Positions 22,077-32,931 of a stretch of 64,000 nucleotides of DNA are shown one piece after another. Positions within the stretch are counted from its first letter, which is position 1. Every line of letters starts with the position of its first letter. The stretch lies in contig CANTFL010000048.1 in assembly GCA_947650285.1 (NCBI GenBank), positions 1 through 64,000 on the forward strand. The letters are read 5' to 3'. A program made the translations under genes and the position numbers. Below the pieces are notes generated by a model. The model saw only the letters and a program-made list of their open reading frames with translations. It was not told where the DNA came from and ran no database searches. Source of the stretch: Hyaloperonospora brassicae (taxonomy: Eukaryota; Oomycota; Peronosporomycetes; Peronosporales; Peronosporaceae).

Positions 22077-24933
22077 GGCATTAGTTGAGCATTCAGGCAA
22101 GATGAATGAAACATTGATGGGCAGCATTGGTTGCTGCGCCAACATGTGTCAGAGGTGAGCAGCTCGCACTGCACACGCTGCCGCGAATGTGTTCACGAAT
22201 GCTGGGCAACGCTGGATTACATACAAGAAAGACAAGCTTGTGCAGCTGAACGATGCGGCAGGGCACGCAGCTTGCAACTCTTTACAATGTATTGCGTGAA
22301 GGGCAGGATTTGTCAAGGATCCCAGCTCATGTGGTCTATAACGACCGCTATCGCTCGGAATTTGCCGGAATCGTCCCGCCTTAGACTGAAGAGCGTTTGG
22401 AACCATCGAAGTCGAAACGTTGTTGACGTCGCCGCAAGGCTTTTTTAGGCAATACTCGTACCGCTTTTTGGCTATACCTTACGCCCGCACAGGGATTCAC
22501 AAGGAGGCGTGTCTACTGGCGACAAGTGCTTCATTTTTTGCTCCATGTGCGTAAGATAGAACTGCTTATGATAAAACAGCGACGGGCATGTTACGTTGCG
22601 TCTAGCGCTAACTCGATCCCGGAGCGCGTTTGCGGAACAGTCTTGGCAAAGTCACGCCTGTTTGCTTATAAGCACATTCTCGCACGTCGCGTCTCGGATG
22701 TGGTGAAGTGTATAATGCAGGGCTTGCCAGATTAATGTGTTGCACGAGCACTACGATTCGCCTTCGCGTTGTGACGGGATGTGACGCCGAAGATGCTGAA
22801 TTAGCAAAAGCAGGCGTGGGAGCAGCTTGAGACGTTCTCTATAAGCGGCTGCCGAACTGGGAAGGCCAAAGGTTCGTACACTTCTGCTAGACGTCAATGC
22901 ATTGGAAACGCTCAAAGCAACTCTGCACCGCGTGGTTTGCTCAAGGTATTGGTCGTGCGTGGGCCCGTTCCACGCACCCATTGGCGTTTAAACTCAGTGT
23001 ATCCAATCATTCGATGCAACAGGCGTACTGGATGTTGCGTGCGAAGCCATCCAGCCGTTCCTCGAGTAAGGGATTTTTACCCCGGCCTAGCGTTACTTCT
23101 AGCTGAGCACCAAGGCCACGAACGCCAGGAAATGCTGAGAGACGCGGTGGAGCTGCAGATGGCAGTATTGCGCTGCACTGCTTTTCTTAAGCTTGGGTCG
23201 TCCAAGCCCAATGGGTTTCCTTTGCATGCGCGCTTCTTTCCAAAGCGATCATCGTACAATGAAGACGACGGGTAAACGTTAGTAGAATGGGCGTGTTCCA
23301 ATTATTGACGCCGGTGAGCTCATGAACACAAGAAGGTGTATCCAGCAGCGAAGACAACAACGTACGCTGGACTGTGGCGAGAACAAACGCAGTACTACAT
23401 TGCGAGCTGATACTATGGCAGTATCACTGGAAGATGGGTGTTGCCAATGCGACCAAAGCTCTTTCGTCAATCGTCCGCATCCAACGGACCCGACGGAATC
23501 GATGAGGGCAGCTGTTCATGGCGCATTTTCTGGACGAAACCGAGCACGGTGATCGACCAGTTGGTGTCAACTCTGGCACGTCCGAGACTATAAGAAGTGC
23601 TTGTTCACTAGCGGATCACGCCGCCGTAGAAGGGAAGAGTAATAATTCGTCCATTAGCTTGTTGTGGAAAGAGTAATGGCGTACCGTTACGATGGAAAAG
23701 TCAGTGAGCAAGTCAGTGTACATGCAGAATACGTCATGCCCCTCTTTGATCGATCGTTGCTCAACGTTTACTTGTCGACATGGTCTTCCAAAGTTGGGCT
23801 CAACAAGCAGCAGCGGCCACGCACCGACGACCAATAACAGCTCGTAAGCCGCCCTCCATATGGGCGAGAAGTCCCCTAGTGGCGCCCACGTGACACGGGG
23901 GGAGTCTTCTTTCCGATGCGTGCGAACTGAGGGGAGCAATAGCAAGGCGTCCCGAGGTGTGGGACAGGTCGGCAGCGTATCAAATACCCTGCGACAGGCA
24001 CCAACAAGTTCTTGCTCTTCTACATCCGCGTTCAAGCCGCCAGTGCGGACCAGTACTTGACGTACATATCCGCCAGGACGAGTCAAGACTCCGTCTGGGA
24101 TCATGGGGACTGTCCGAAGGGCTGATTGGACTCTCTGTCAGGCATCCTCTGCATCCTGCCCGTACCGCGGACTTAGCTACCGGTCCCACGTGCCCTGTAC
24201 GGAGTGCCGCCGTGACGCCCAATGTCTCGAGTCAGCAGAACGGGCCGTGAGGGGGCAAACGGTGTAGGCGTGGAAGACGGCCCAAGCAAGTATCTTGCAA
24301 TGGTGTCTTAAGTCCTCAGAGACAGCCAAATTCCTTCGCCACGCTCGTAGACATGATGACCGCCGCATTGGAGGAGAGTGTCTCAACAAAGCATCATCAC
24401 ATCGCAAACAAATATCTCATGTGGTATAGTGTCGCAGACGAAGAGAGGGTTGATGCCGTACAGTCTACACAAGTGTCCAACTCGATCGGGGTCCGTGGAT
24501 CTCGATGGGTAGGACTGCACTGAATGAATCTCGTGCTGAAGCCATTGCCCTTTCTCTATCGCACTGTGCAGATCCATATCCAACAATCGGCTGCACTGGA
24601 ATCACAGCATCTGCGTTTAGCGCTGCCGAAATCAAAACTCCTGCTGCATCAACCTCAGACACAGCTTTAAACGGAGCGAGGATCTGCGCACGAGGTCGAG
24701 GGAAAGTTCCTATGCTGAAACTGCCACGGCGTACACGCCTTTCCCTGTTGTTCGATGTGATCCCAAGCGACAGGAAACACAGGCTGAACGCACTCGGAAT
24801 ATCTGCGGCATTACTACACAAAGAGGGTATTGCAGCACACAATACCACCTCCTCGATCCAGAGCTGCCACACACGCACACACACGAGACAGCTCTTTTTT
24901 CTTCTTCGCAAGGCGACGATCGCTCGTCCATGA
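22077..24933. other. Intergenic, no gene identified
   Basis: Contains open stretches up to about 160 codons (for example 23616-24104 minus) but none with a recognisable domain, and frames overlap on both strands. It may hold remnants of mobile elements: plus-strand pieces at 22500-22730 look once-coding (K-I-E-L-L-M-I-K-Q-R-R-A) but I cannot name them. Confidence 0.5.
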
Positions 24934-25324
24934 TGTAACGGGGCACACCCTTGCGTAACTTAACGCAAGGGATTTGGGTGCCCCGACGGACGTACACGTG
25001 GCAAGCGAGGAAGCGTAGGTAGGGTAAAAGTAGAACTGTTATATTAATAAATTAAGTCTTTAAACTACTGTCTCTTCGTTTGACTTGATTCAATTATACT
25101 AATATAACTGCATGTATGGTGACGTCTCGTCACCACTCATTGCGCGCGTCTTGCGGCGATTGGTGGGTTGATATCATCACGATATCAACCAATGAACAGA
25201 CCCTTTGGTCGACCCTTCAATATCACCACTTTGGTGATATTGTTTTAAAGAATATCCATCTTTATATTCTTTATTGTCACTTTCCTTAAAGTGACAATTT
25301 CATGTAACGGGCTGCCCCGTTACA
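24934..25324 (-). repeat. Left (3') LTR of element 2
   Basis: 391 bp with TGTAACGGGG/CCCCGTTACA ends. A nested stem-loop spans 24939-24985: outer arms CGGGGCAC/GTGCCCCG and inner arms CCCTTGCGT/ACGCAAGGG around AACTTA. On the minus strand AAGGGGGGTGA (rc of 25325-25335) directly abuts it as polypurine tract. Confidence 0.95.
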
Positions 25325-25454
25325 TCACCCCCCTTAACTGATAGTCACCGTGTGACTATCGAAAACATGGAGGCCACCCGTTGGCCACCATTGGGACTGG
25401 GATCACTTGTTGGGTCCGTTCCATTCACTTTCCGCTTGACCTCGCATAGTTAAC

Positions 25455-27062
25455 ATGTCTATGCGAGGTGAATCAAGACCCACACAGCCTGGTGCTGTGC
25501 AAGCCTCTGCGGCAGACGCTTCGTCGTCTGCCGCCCCTTCTTCGCCTGCAGCAACAGGTGCTGCAGTTGCACGCGGTATCACACCGCGTGCGCACGATGA
25601 CCCCGATGTAGAGGTCATCTACTCTGGCGAGTCAGACGTGTCTGACTCGGGCAATGCTCCAGAGGCGTCTCGCTCACCGGCGACGCCTCAGTATTCGCCA
25701 AGACCACTGCCGAACGAACGGACTCGTGATTTGCATCACAGTCTGTTCGGCAGTGATGATGATGATGATCAGGGTGGTGAGTTCTATTCTTCACCACCGC
25801 CGGCTCGTGCGTCTTCGCACGAGCGTGATGACGATGGCGCGAGCCGTCGTCAATCTGGGAGCCGTGGTACTGACAAGGGTACCACTGTGAAGCGTGATGA
25901 GTTGAAGCCGTGGCGTTTGCCCGAAGGGCTCATCAATAGCCTGTATCACGAGACAGGCCAAAACCATCGAATACTCTTATTCGATGCGACCGAGCTTCAC
26001 GGCTTGAGTCCCAGCGCGAGCAACTTTCGTGCTGAAGAAGATTTTTATCTCGATGTCTTTCTTAGACATCGATGGTACAACAGCAACCAAAAGCGTGACA
26101 AAACATCGCTTTTGGCTGCGTGGAACGCGTTCGTCCAAAACGTAAAGAATTTTGGACGAGAAGGGTGGCTCAAGAAACTTGAGACGACACGCCTCAGGTT
26201 CGAACGGCGAACGCCAACCGGTGCTAGGCACCGGTTGCATTGTTTATCGAGTGAGGCAGGCATTCCTTGCCTCACATGGGGAGACCCTTGTGCGAGTTGT
26301 GTTGACAACTCGCAGCGTGCACATAGGGATGTGTACTCCCTAAATTCGCCCTGGGGAAGGGCACACATCTCGGCTGAGATGCGTGACGCGATTGCAAACT
26401 TGCAATCCGTCTACAAGCGCCTAGGGCGCGTGTTTACCGATGGGCCACAGGACTCATCGGATGGGTCTCGTCATACTGGCGGACGAGACCTTCAACATCC
26501 ATCAACAGCTGAGAGCGGGGCTCCCAGCTGTTCCAAGAGGGTGGATACCCCCGCCACTGTACGAGGTAGCTCGTCCTTGATCCTGAATCGTCACGGTGAT
26601 TCAAGATACGCTCCACTAGAAAGCGTTGATAACCGTGAGCATCCACCAAAGGATGTGGTGGAGGAGGAAAGACCTCCTCCAGATGATTCTGTTCACCATC
26701 TCGACCCTTACGAGATGGATCGCACAATCGATGAATTGCGCGATGACTTGAAGCACGAGCGCGATCGGCGCTAAGCTTTGACCGATACCGTGCGGAAGAA
26801 CCGCAAGGGTCACGAGGCTGATCGGGCGAGGGATCGCGCCGATTATGCCACGGCGCAGCTTCAGGTCGAGCGGGATGTCCGCTCCCTATTCGGCGAGCTG
26901 GAGACAGCTCGCGGGGTGATATCTCGGTTGAGTTCCGAGGTATCATATCTGCGCGACCAGACGGATCGTCTGGAGCGCGAACGCAAGAACTTGATGGATG
27001 TTCTAGAACGTGGGGGCTATCTTCATCGGAAGAAGAAGGCTCGTACTAACAGTACGGCCTGA
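25455..27062 (+). pseudogene. Antisense accessory gene of element 2, one nonsense codon
   Basis: ATG 25455 opens a 535-codon gene interrupted only by TAA at 26772-26774, where elements 1 and 3 have TAC. Residues 1-150 are Ser/Ala/Asp-rich and probably disordered. About 150-330 form the conserved core (KPWRLPEGLINS, FDATELHGLSPSASNF, FLRHRWYN, W-N-A-F-V-Q-N-V-K, H-C...I-P-C...D-P-C-A-S-C). About 420-530 is a charged coiled coil ([21 protein letters not shown]) ending in KKKART. The last 600 nt overlap the minus-strand chromodomain frame. Function unknown; possible roles are DNA or RNA binding or silencing suppression, but nothing in the sequence decides this. Confidence 0.8.
26434..27045 (-). 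CDS. Pol C-terminal chromodomain segment of element 2 (after TAG)
   Basis: Open minus-strand frame continuing pol beyond the TAG at 27046-27048. A Pro/Arg/Ser-rich linker of about 130 residues is followed by a chromodomain ([19 protein letters not shown]) and a short tail ending M-S-P. Chromodomains at the integrase C-terminus of chromoviruses direct insertion to modified histones. The segment is entirely antisense to the accessory gene. It is reached only by stop readthrough, or is lost. In element 3 the TAG codon is CAG and the frames are joined. Confidence 0.85.
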   Translation of the reverse strand, partial: YEPSSSDEDSPHVLEHPSSSCVRAPDDPSGRADMIPRNSTEISPRELSPARRIGSGHPARPEAAPWHNRRDPSPDQPRDPCGSSARYRSKLSADRARASSHRAIHRLCDPSRKGRDGEQNHLEEVFPPPPHPLVDAHGYQRFLVERILNHRDDSGSRTSYLVQWRGYPPSWNSWEPRSQLLMDVEGLVRQYDETHPMSPVAHR

Positions 27063-30000
27063 GCCTCCCCACGTAAAACGTAGGATGCGTGCGCATCCTA
27101 CGTGGCAATTCGAGTGTGTATGCATTGCCCTTGCGATGCAACACTCGAAATGGCCCAATGTACTTCGGCAGTAGTTTAGTACTGCCGACACTAGTGACTG
27201 CATGTCCAGGTAAGTTTACCGTAGACAGAAGTACTAGGTCGTTAACCTTGAATGAAAGAACATTTGCTCTTCCATTCTTGTCTGCGTTCCGTTTCTGACG
27301 GTCCACCGCATTTTCGATGGAGTCCTGAACGAAACGGACTACCGCTTCTCGAGTCAGCAGGAAGTTCTCTGCTGACTCTTTGTTTTGTCTTTCAGTGTGC
27401 TTCGTGCTCACTGCTAAGAGATTGCTCTCTTCTTCAGCGAGGTTGTCTTCTTCCTCGCTGACATAATCGTTGACGATGCTGAATATACCAGCATCGTCGT
27501 CATCATCCGAGTCAATAATAGCGTCATCGCTATTACTGAGGTGATCTTCTTCATCGATGTCGACCTGATCGACATCGGCATCATAAGTGACGACGTTAGC
27601 GTCGACACGTGATGAGCAAGAGCCAAAACGGTTTTTCCACGAGCGAGTCCCTCCCTCCCTTATCCAAGAGTCGCACTCTAGATGGGTGGGCACACGTGGA
27701 TGGCGTAGGCCATTCACGTAAAACGCTGTGTGCTGTTTGGAAGCATGCACCGAATTATTGATGGCGAATTCCACCATGGGTAGGAATTCGCTCCAACTCG
27801 GAAACGAGTGGACATATCCTCGAAGAATCTCTTCGAGGACACGGTTCGCACGTTCCGTCTGACCATCTGTTTCTGGATGGTCAGAAGTGGACATCTTCAA
27901 TCGTGTTCCGAGAGTACGGAACACGGTTTGCCAAAATTCCGCCGTGAACCGAGGGTCACGGTCGGATACGAGTTCACGGGGTAACCCGTGGAGTCTAAAG
28001 ACCGTGTCTAGAAAGACAAGAGCACAACCTTGAGCCTTGATTGACTCAGGGACAGCAGCAAGATGGACCATCTTGCTGAATCGGTCTACAAACACAAGAA
28101 TACCATTATTCTTGTGAGCGTCTTCGGGAAACCCGAAGACTAATTCCATTGATACGGACTGCCAGCACTCTGTCGGAACAGTCAGAGGCTGCAATGGCGC
28201 ACGGGATGAAGGACTAGGCTTCACCCGTTGACAAACTTCGCAAGCACGTATGTACTTGCGAACAAACTGATACTGGCGGGGCCAGTAAAAGTCACGACTT
28301 ACCGTGAGGTAAGTCTTTTCTCTTCCACGATGGCCGCTTGTTGGGGCATCGTGACACTCGTACATGGTGCGCAACCGCAAATCATGATGAGCGGGTACGA
28401 CTACACGAGGCGTGTCGTCGGCAACAGCTGTATAGTAAAGCAATCCGTTGCGTGTACTATACCGATCCGATGAGGATCGGTACAAAGCCGGTAAATCCCT
28501 CATGGATTTACTGGATGGATTCACCAGATGATCCATCAATCGCAGAAGATCCTCATCTTCCGCGTATGCCTTTCGTACGTCGTCAAGTAAACTTGACGAC
28601 GGGACACTGACTGACAGTGTCGCAACAGTGGGCTTATCCTCACTGTTGGATTGTGCGTCCGGCTCGAAATCGGGCCGGCGCGAAAGAGCATCCGCGACGA
28701 CATTGAGTCGTCCCGGTTTATACTCCACGGAGAAGTTATACTCCGCGAAGAAAGACAGCCACCTCGCCATTCTTTGCGAGAGGTGTGGGCTGTTTACGGC
28801 CGTGCGTAATGACGCATGGTCCGTGTAGATAACAAACGGTCTATCTCCCAAGAGATAGACGCGAAACTTAGCCAGTGCGTATTTCATGGCAAGGAGTTCC
28901 TTGTCATGCACTGGGCAATTACGCTCAGCTGCTTGCAGCTGACGCGACTGATAACAGATGACGCGCTCCGCGCCATCTGCATCGAACTGCATTAACGCAC
29001 AGCCGATTGCGAAATCGCTGGCGTCACAGACCACACGAAATGGTCTGTCCTGATCTGCAATCGCCAAGATCGGCGATTGCATCAAGCTCCGCTTGATACC
29101 TTCAAAGGAACGCTGGCACTCAGCGTTCCATGACCACTTGACATTTTTCTTGAGCAAGCAAGAAAGATGATCAGTCATCTCGGCGTAGTTGCGCGAGTAC
29201 TTGTGCAAGTACGCCGCAAGACCAAGGAACTTCCTGAGTCCCTTGACATCGACTGGCACTGGCCAGTCGGTGATCGCCTTGATCTTTTCGGGATCAGGGC
29301 GTACGCCGTGTTTACCCACGATGCACCCAAGAAGTGGTATTTCGCTAGCCGCGAATATACACTTCTTGAGGTTGGCGTACAATTTATGCTTGCGCATAAG
29401 TTTAAGGAATTGACGAACGTGAGTTCTGTGAACTTCAACGTCCGTCTCTCCGTCCATAGCCCGGCTATGGACGAACACATCGTCGAAGTAACTCGGTGCG
29501 AAGTCTCGCACCGGTCTCAACAGATTTGTTACACATCTGTTGAATGTTGCAGGGGCATTACTCAGCCCCTGTGGCATCACTAGCGACTCCCACAGCATCC
29601 CGCTGGGGGTACTCACTGCCGTGAACGGGACGTCCCGTTCACGCATCAGGATCTGATAGAATCTATCCATCAGATCCATGGACGAAAAGATGGTACTCTT
29701 TGACATACCATCTATGATTACGTCCTTCCTCGGTATCGGCGTCTGAGCCGGTACCGTTGCAGCATTCAACTTGTTGAATGCGTGCACTATCCGCCACCCT
29801 CCTGTGGCCTTTCGCACACAGAATGTCGGAGAGCTGTGAGGGGATGTTGATTCCCTCATATGGCCCGCTGCTAAGCGATCGGCAAAGAACTTGTCGATCG
29901 CTATCACTTGTTCACGAGGAAGTGGCCACTGCTTCATGACACAGTATTTCGAGCCCGGTTTGAGCTCGATCTCGTGTCGAGTGCCTTTGTCCTTAGGCAA

Positions 30001-31365
30001 CTCGCAAGGTACGGATTCAGGGAACACATCCCTGAATTCGATCAAATCCTTATACAAAGGATTTGCCTGAAGTGACTCCCAGGATTGGGACGCGTATCAC
30101 TCAATCCGAGTCTTCTCATCGAGGACACTTTCGTCCATCGATGAGCTGCTGAGAACCCGTTCGTTCTCAGCAAATACTGTTGCCGACCGAATGTCGGTCA
30201 CATACTCGTCCTCTGTGACGAGTATGCAGATCTGCTTGACTTTGCCACTACGCAGATCACGCAAGAACCGTTTCGGTTCTAGCGTTGGCAACTGAGTTAT
30301 CTCCGAAGTCAACTTCGGAGGCACAATCAGATCAAGCGTATAAGCGCCTACGATTGATCCGTCGTTGACCAAGACGTTAAATGTCTCCGTTTCTCTCTGG
30401 GAACTTCGTTCCACAGGTTGCTGAGGTCCTGTTCCCTCAGCAAGCGACTCTTGAGGAATTCCTTCCTCAAGTACGTGGGGACTTGTTCCCTCGACGTCTT
30501 CTGACTGTGGCTGTGCAACCACAGTCAGGGACCGATCCTCTACGGTCGACTCTCCAGTCGACCTAGGATTTTCATGTTGCCCTTTGGAGGCAACAGGTTT
30601 CTTCTGTCTAAGATGCTGCCCGCTAGGCATGCATACATGTCCCGGTCCACTCGACTTATTCGAGTGGTGGACCGTCGGCGCAGCCTGTACTTCTGTACAG
30701 CCGCCGGGAGCTTGCTCCACAGTGTAGTGATCAACTACACTGTGATCTTGTGCAGTCGTGCTAACGACCGTACCGCAAGTGAGGCCATCGCACTCACTCG
30801 CAGAACATCCACACGCTTGTGGACGCTCCAAGATGTTCATCAGATGGCTATCTGATGAACAAGCAGTAGGCATCTTCACGGATCGATGCTGCCAGCTCAC
30901 TCTTGGCTCGTACTTTCTGAGTCAAGGTAATCCCAGGATGACATCAAATTTGTCATCCAGATCTAGTACGATGAAGTCATCATCGTACTGTTCGCCCTCT
31001 AACGTGTAGTGGATTCCTACTACACGTTTCTCAACGGTTATCGATGCGCCTGTTGCAAGGCGCACCGTCATCCTTGTGAGGGGAATGTCGCGCTCAACGA
31101 ACTTGAGCCTACGACCCTCTAGTGACTGGCGACGAACAAAGTTGTTCGACGCCCCACAGTCTACTAGGGCACGAAGCGACAAATCATTTGTCGCTTCCAA
31201 CTTCAAGGTGATGAGCGAAACGTCATCACCAGGTGCAGAGACACACAATGATTGTGTATCTGGAGCAACTTTCGTCAAGAGATTTGCAAATTCTCTTGAG
31301 GTTGCTGGATCAGTTGGGCGCTCCGCCCCTACTGACCCCGACCATTTTTTGATGGTCCGTCTCAC
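27046..31365 (-). pseudogene. Pol of element 2 (protease, RT, RNase H, integrase)
   Basis: One minus-strand frame of about 1440 codons broken by TGA at 30922-30924 (Trp in element 1, L-G-L-P-W) and TGA at 30097-30099 (Arg in element 3). The order is protease V-D-C-G-A-S, a linker of about 230 residues, then RT (Y-F-D-D intact) and RNase H (C-D-A-S-D, H-D-K-E-L-L-A, Y-T-D-H). Next come the integrase zinc region (H-D...G-H-R...C-E-V-C) and core, an acidic insert and G-P-F-R-V-L. The first integrase Asp (S-M-D-F in elements 1 and 3) is Glu here, while the second (S-D-R-D) is intact. The first codon is GTG; pol is probably made by -1 frameshifting from gag. Confidence 0.9.
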
Positions 31366-32484
31366 TGTTGCGGCTTCGCAACAGCGCTGGACCCACGCCC
31401 ATTGCCCTTTCTGGCAAAAGGTCGTCCATTTCGCTCAGTACTGTTTGGTACTGGGCGTGGAGCACTACACTCTTATGCGTAGTGCCCTAACTTCTGACAG
31501 CGATTGCACCTCTGCAATCGCTTGTTGTTTGTAGAGCGAGGTCTCTCGCTCTCAACATAGCAGAGGTCCATTGGTTATGGACCTCCGATCTCTTGTCGTC
31601 TCGGTGGACGGTAAGAGTTTGAGCTAGCATGAGCCTGTCTCATGCTAAAGTCTTCCTGTTCCGCGGCTGATATCGCTTCTTCAAGCGTATTCAGCTCAAG
31701 GCGGAACAGGTGGCTCCTGACGGGCCCTTCTGCGAGCCCTTGCATGAACACCGTAATCAACGTGTGTTCATGGACTGGGTTGGCAGTTATACTACTCGCG
31801 AGGAGTCGTATATGTTGAGCGTAAGCGTGCACATCACGCTTACCCTGCTTGATTTTTAATAGCTCTGAGCGAGCCCTGAACTCAGCCCGTGGCGGCATAA
31901 ACGTTTGTCTGAGCCGGGACTTGAAGTCATCTAGCGACCTAAACACATTTGGGTCGCTACTCTCGAGTCCCCAGGGACCAAGTTTTGGCACGTCCTGCCA
32001 AGTGGGTCTGAGCAAATGTGAGTTTCATTTGCTCATCTTCGACGCGACGAGCCCTTAGGGCTCTGTCGAGTTCGACAAACCATAGTAACAGGGAGTCCTC
32101 CGGGACTCCACTGTACTTGGAAATGTCGACTTTCATGACTTCGGGACGACGCGCATGCGCCGTACCGCCCACAGCAGCATGGAATTGCTGCTGTCTCAAC
32201 AGCTCCGTCTGTTGAGCACCGAGTTCTCTCAACTGCTCGGCCTGTTGAGAGCCTTGCTGGTGAAGCAAGGCTACTTTCTCCCTCTCGAGAGCAAGTTCAT
32301 TCTGAATGAACTTGGCGATAGCGGCATGTTGTTGGTCTCTGTCTAGAGACTCCAACATGGTGCTGACGACGAGTTCGCCTACGGTAGAACTCATTCGTTC
32401 TACCGCACCCCATTCGATGTCACTCAAATGGGTAAACCCTTCACGCGTGGCGTGAAAGGTCTCTTCATCATCCAAAATGTTCAT
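31366..32484 (-). pseudogene. Gag of element 2
   Basis: ATG at 32484. Same layout as element 1: Gln-rich coiled coil, capsid-like region, then a nucleocapsid knuckle C-N-R-C-Q-K-L-G-H-Y-A-stop-E-C and a basic tail R-N-G-R-P-F-A-R-K-G-N-G-R-G. A 1-nt insertion near 31970 shifts the frame between the coiled coil and the rest of the capsid. Two in-frame TAA codons shared with element 1 lie after I-G-G-P (31575-31577) and inside the knuckle (31473-31475). Confidence 0.85.
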
Positions 32485-32510
32485 GTTGGATGATGTGGTC
32501 CTTGGAAGGA

Positions 32511-32526
32511 CTACAAAGTGCTACCA
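32511..32526 (-). other. Primer binding site of element 2
   Basis: Minus strand TGGTAGCACTTTGTAG, two bases from the end of the 5' LTR, identical to element 1. Confidence 0.7.
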
Positions 32527-32528
32527 GG

Positions 32529-32931
32529 TGTAACGGGGCACACCCTTGCGTAACTTAACGCAAGGGATTTGGGTGCCCCGACGGACGTACACGTGGCAAG
32601 CGAGGAAGCGTAGGTAGGGTAAAAGTAGAACTGTTATATTAATAAATTAAGTCTTTAAACTACTGTCTCTTCGTTTGACTTGATTCAATTATACTAATAT
32701 AACTGCATGTATGGTGACGTCTCGTCACCACTCATTGCGCGCGTCTTGCGGCGATTGGTGGGTTGATATCATCACGATATCAACCAATGAACAGACCCTT
32801 TGGTCGACCCTTCAATATCACCAAAAATATCACCAAAGTGGTGATATAGTTTTAAAGAATATCCATCTTTATATTCTTTATTGTCACTTTCCTTAAAGTG
32901 ACAATTTCATGTAACGGGCTGCCCCGTTACA
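32529..32931 (-). repeat. Right (5') LTR of element 2, with rearranged hairpin
   Basis: 403 bp. Identical by eye to the left LTR except at 32814-32847, where the AATATCACC hairpin has been partly duplicated and its 21-nt core is present in inverted orientation. Confidence 0.95.

Larger units (their letters stand above)
24934..32931 (-). mobile_element. Ty3/gypsy element 2 of the hairpin-rich family, complete and young
   Basis: LTRs 24934-25324 and 32529-32931 are flanked by a perfect 5-bp duplication CATGA (24929-24933, 32932-32936). The LTRs are identical by eye except for one rearranged hairpin (12 bp length difference), so insertion is recent. Gag and pol are on the minus strand, with the accessory gene antisense. 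This is the best preserved copy: pol has only two premature stops plus a shared TAG, and gag has one frameshift. It cannot move on its own as read but could be mobilised by relatives. Confidence 0.95.

Noticed and set aside
23616..24104. 162-codon minus-strand frame
   Set aside because: No recognisable motif, and competing frames exist on the other strand; not enough to call a gene.
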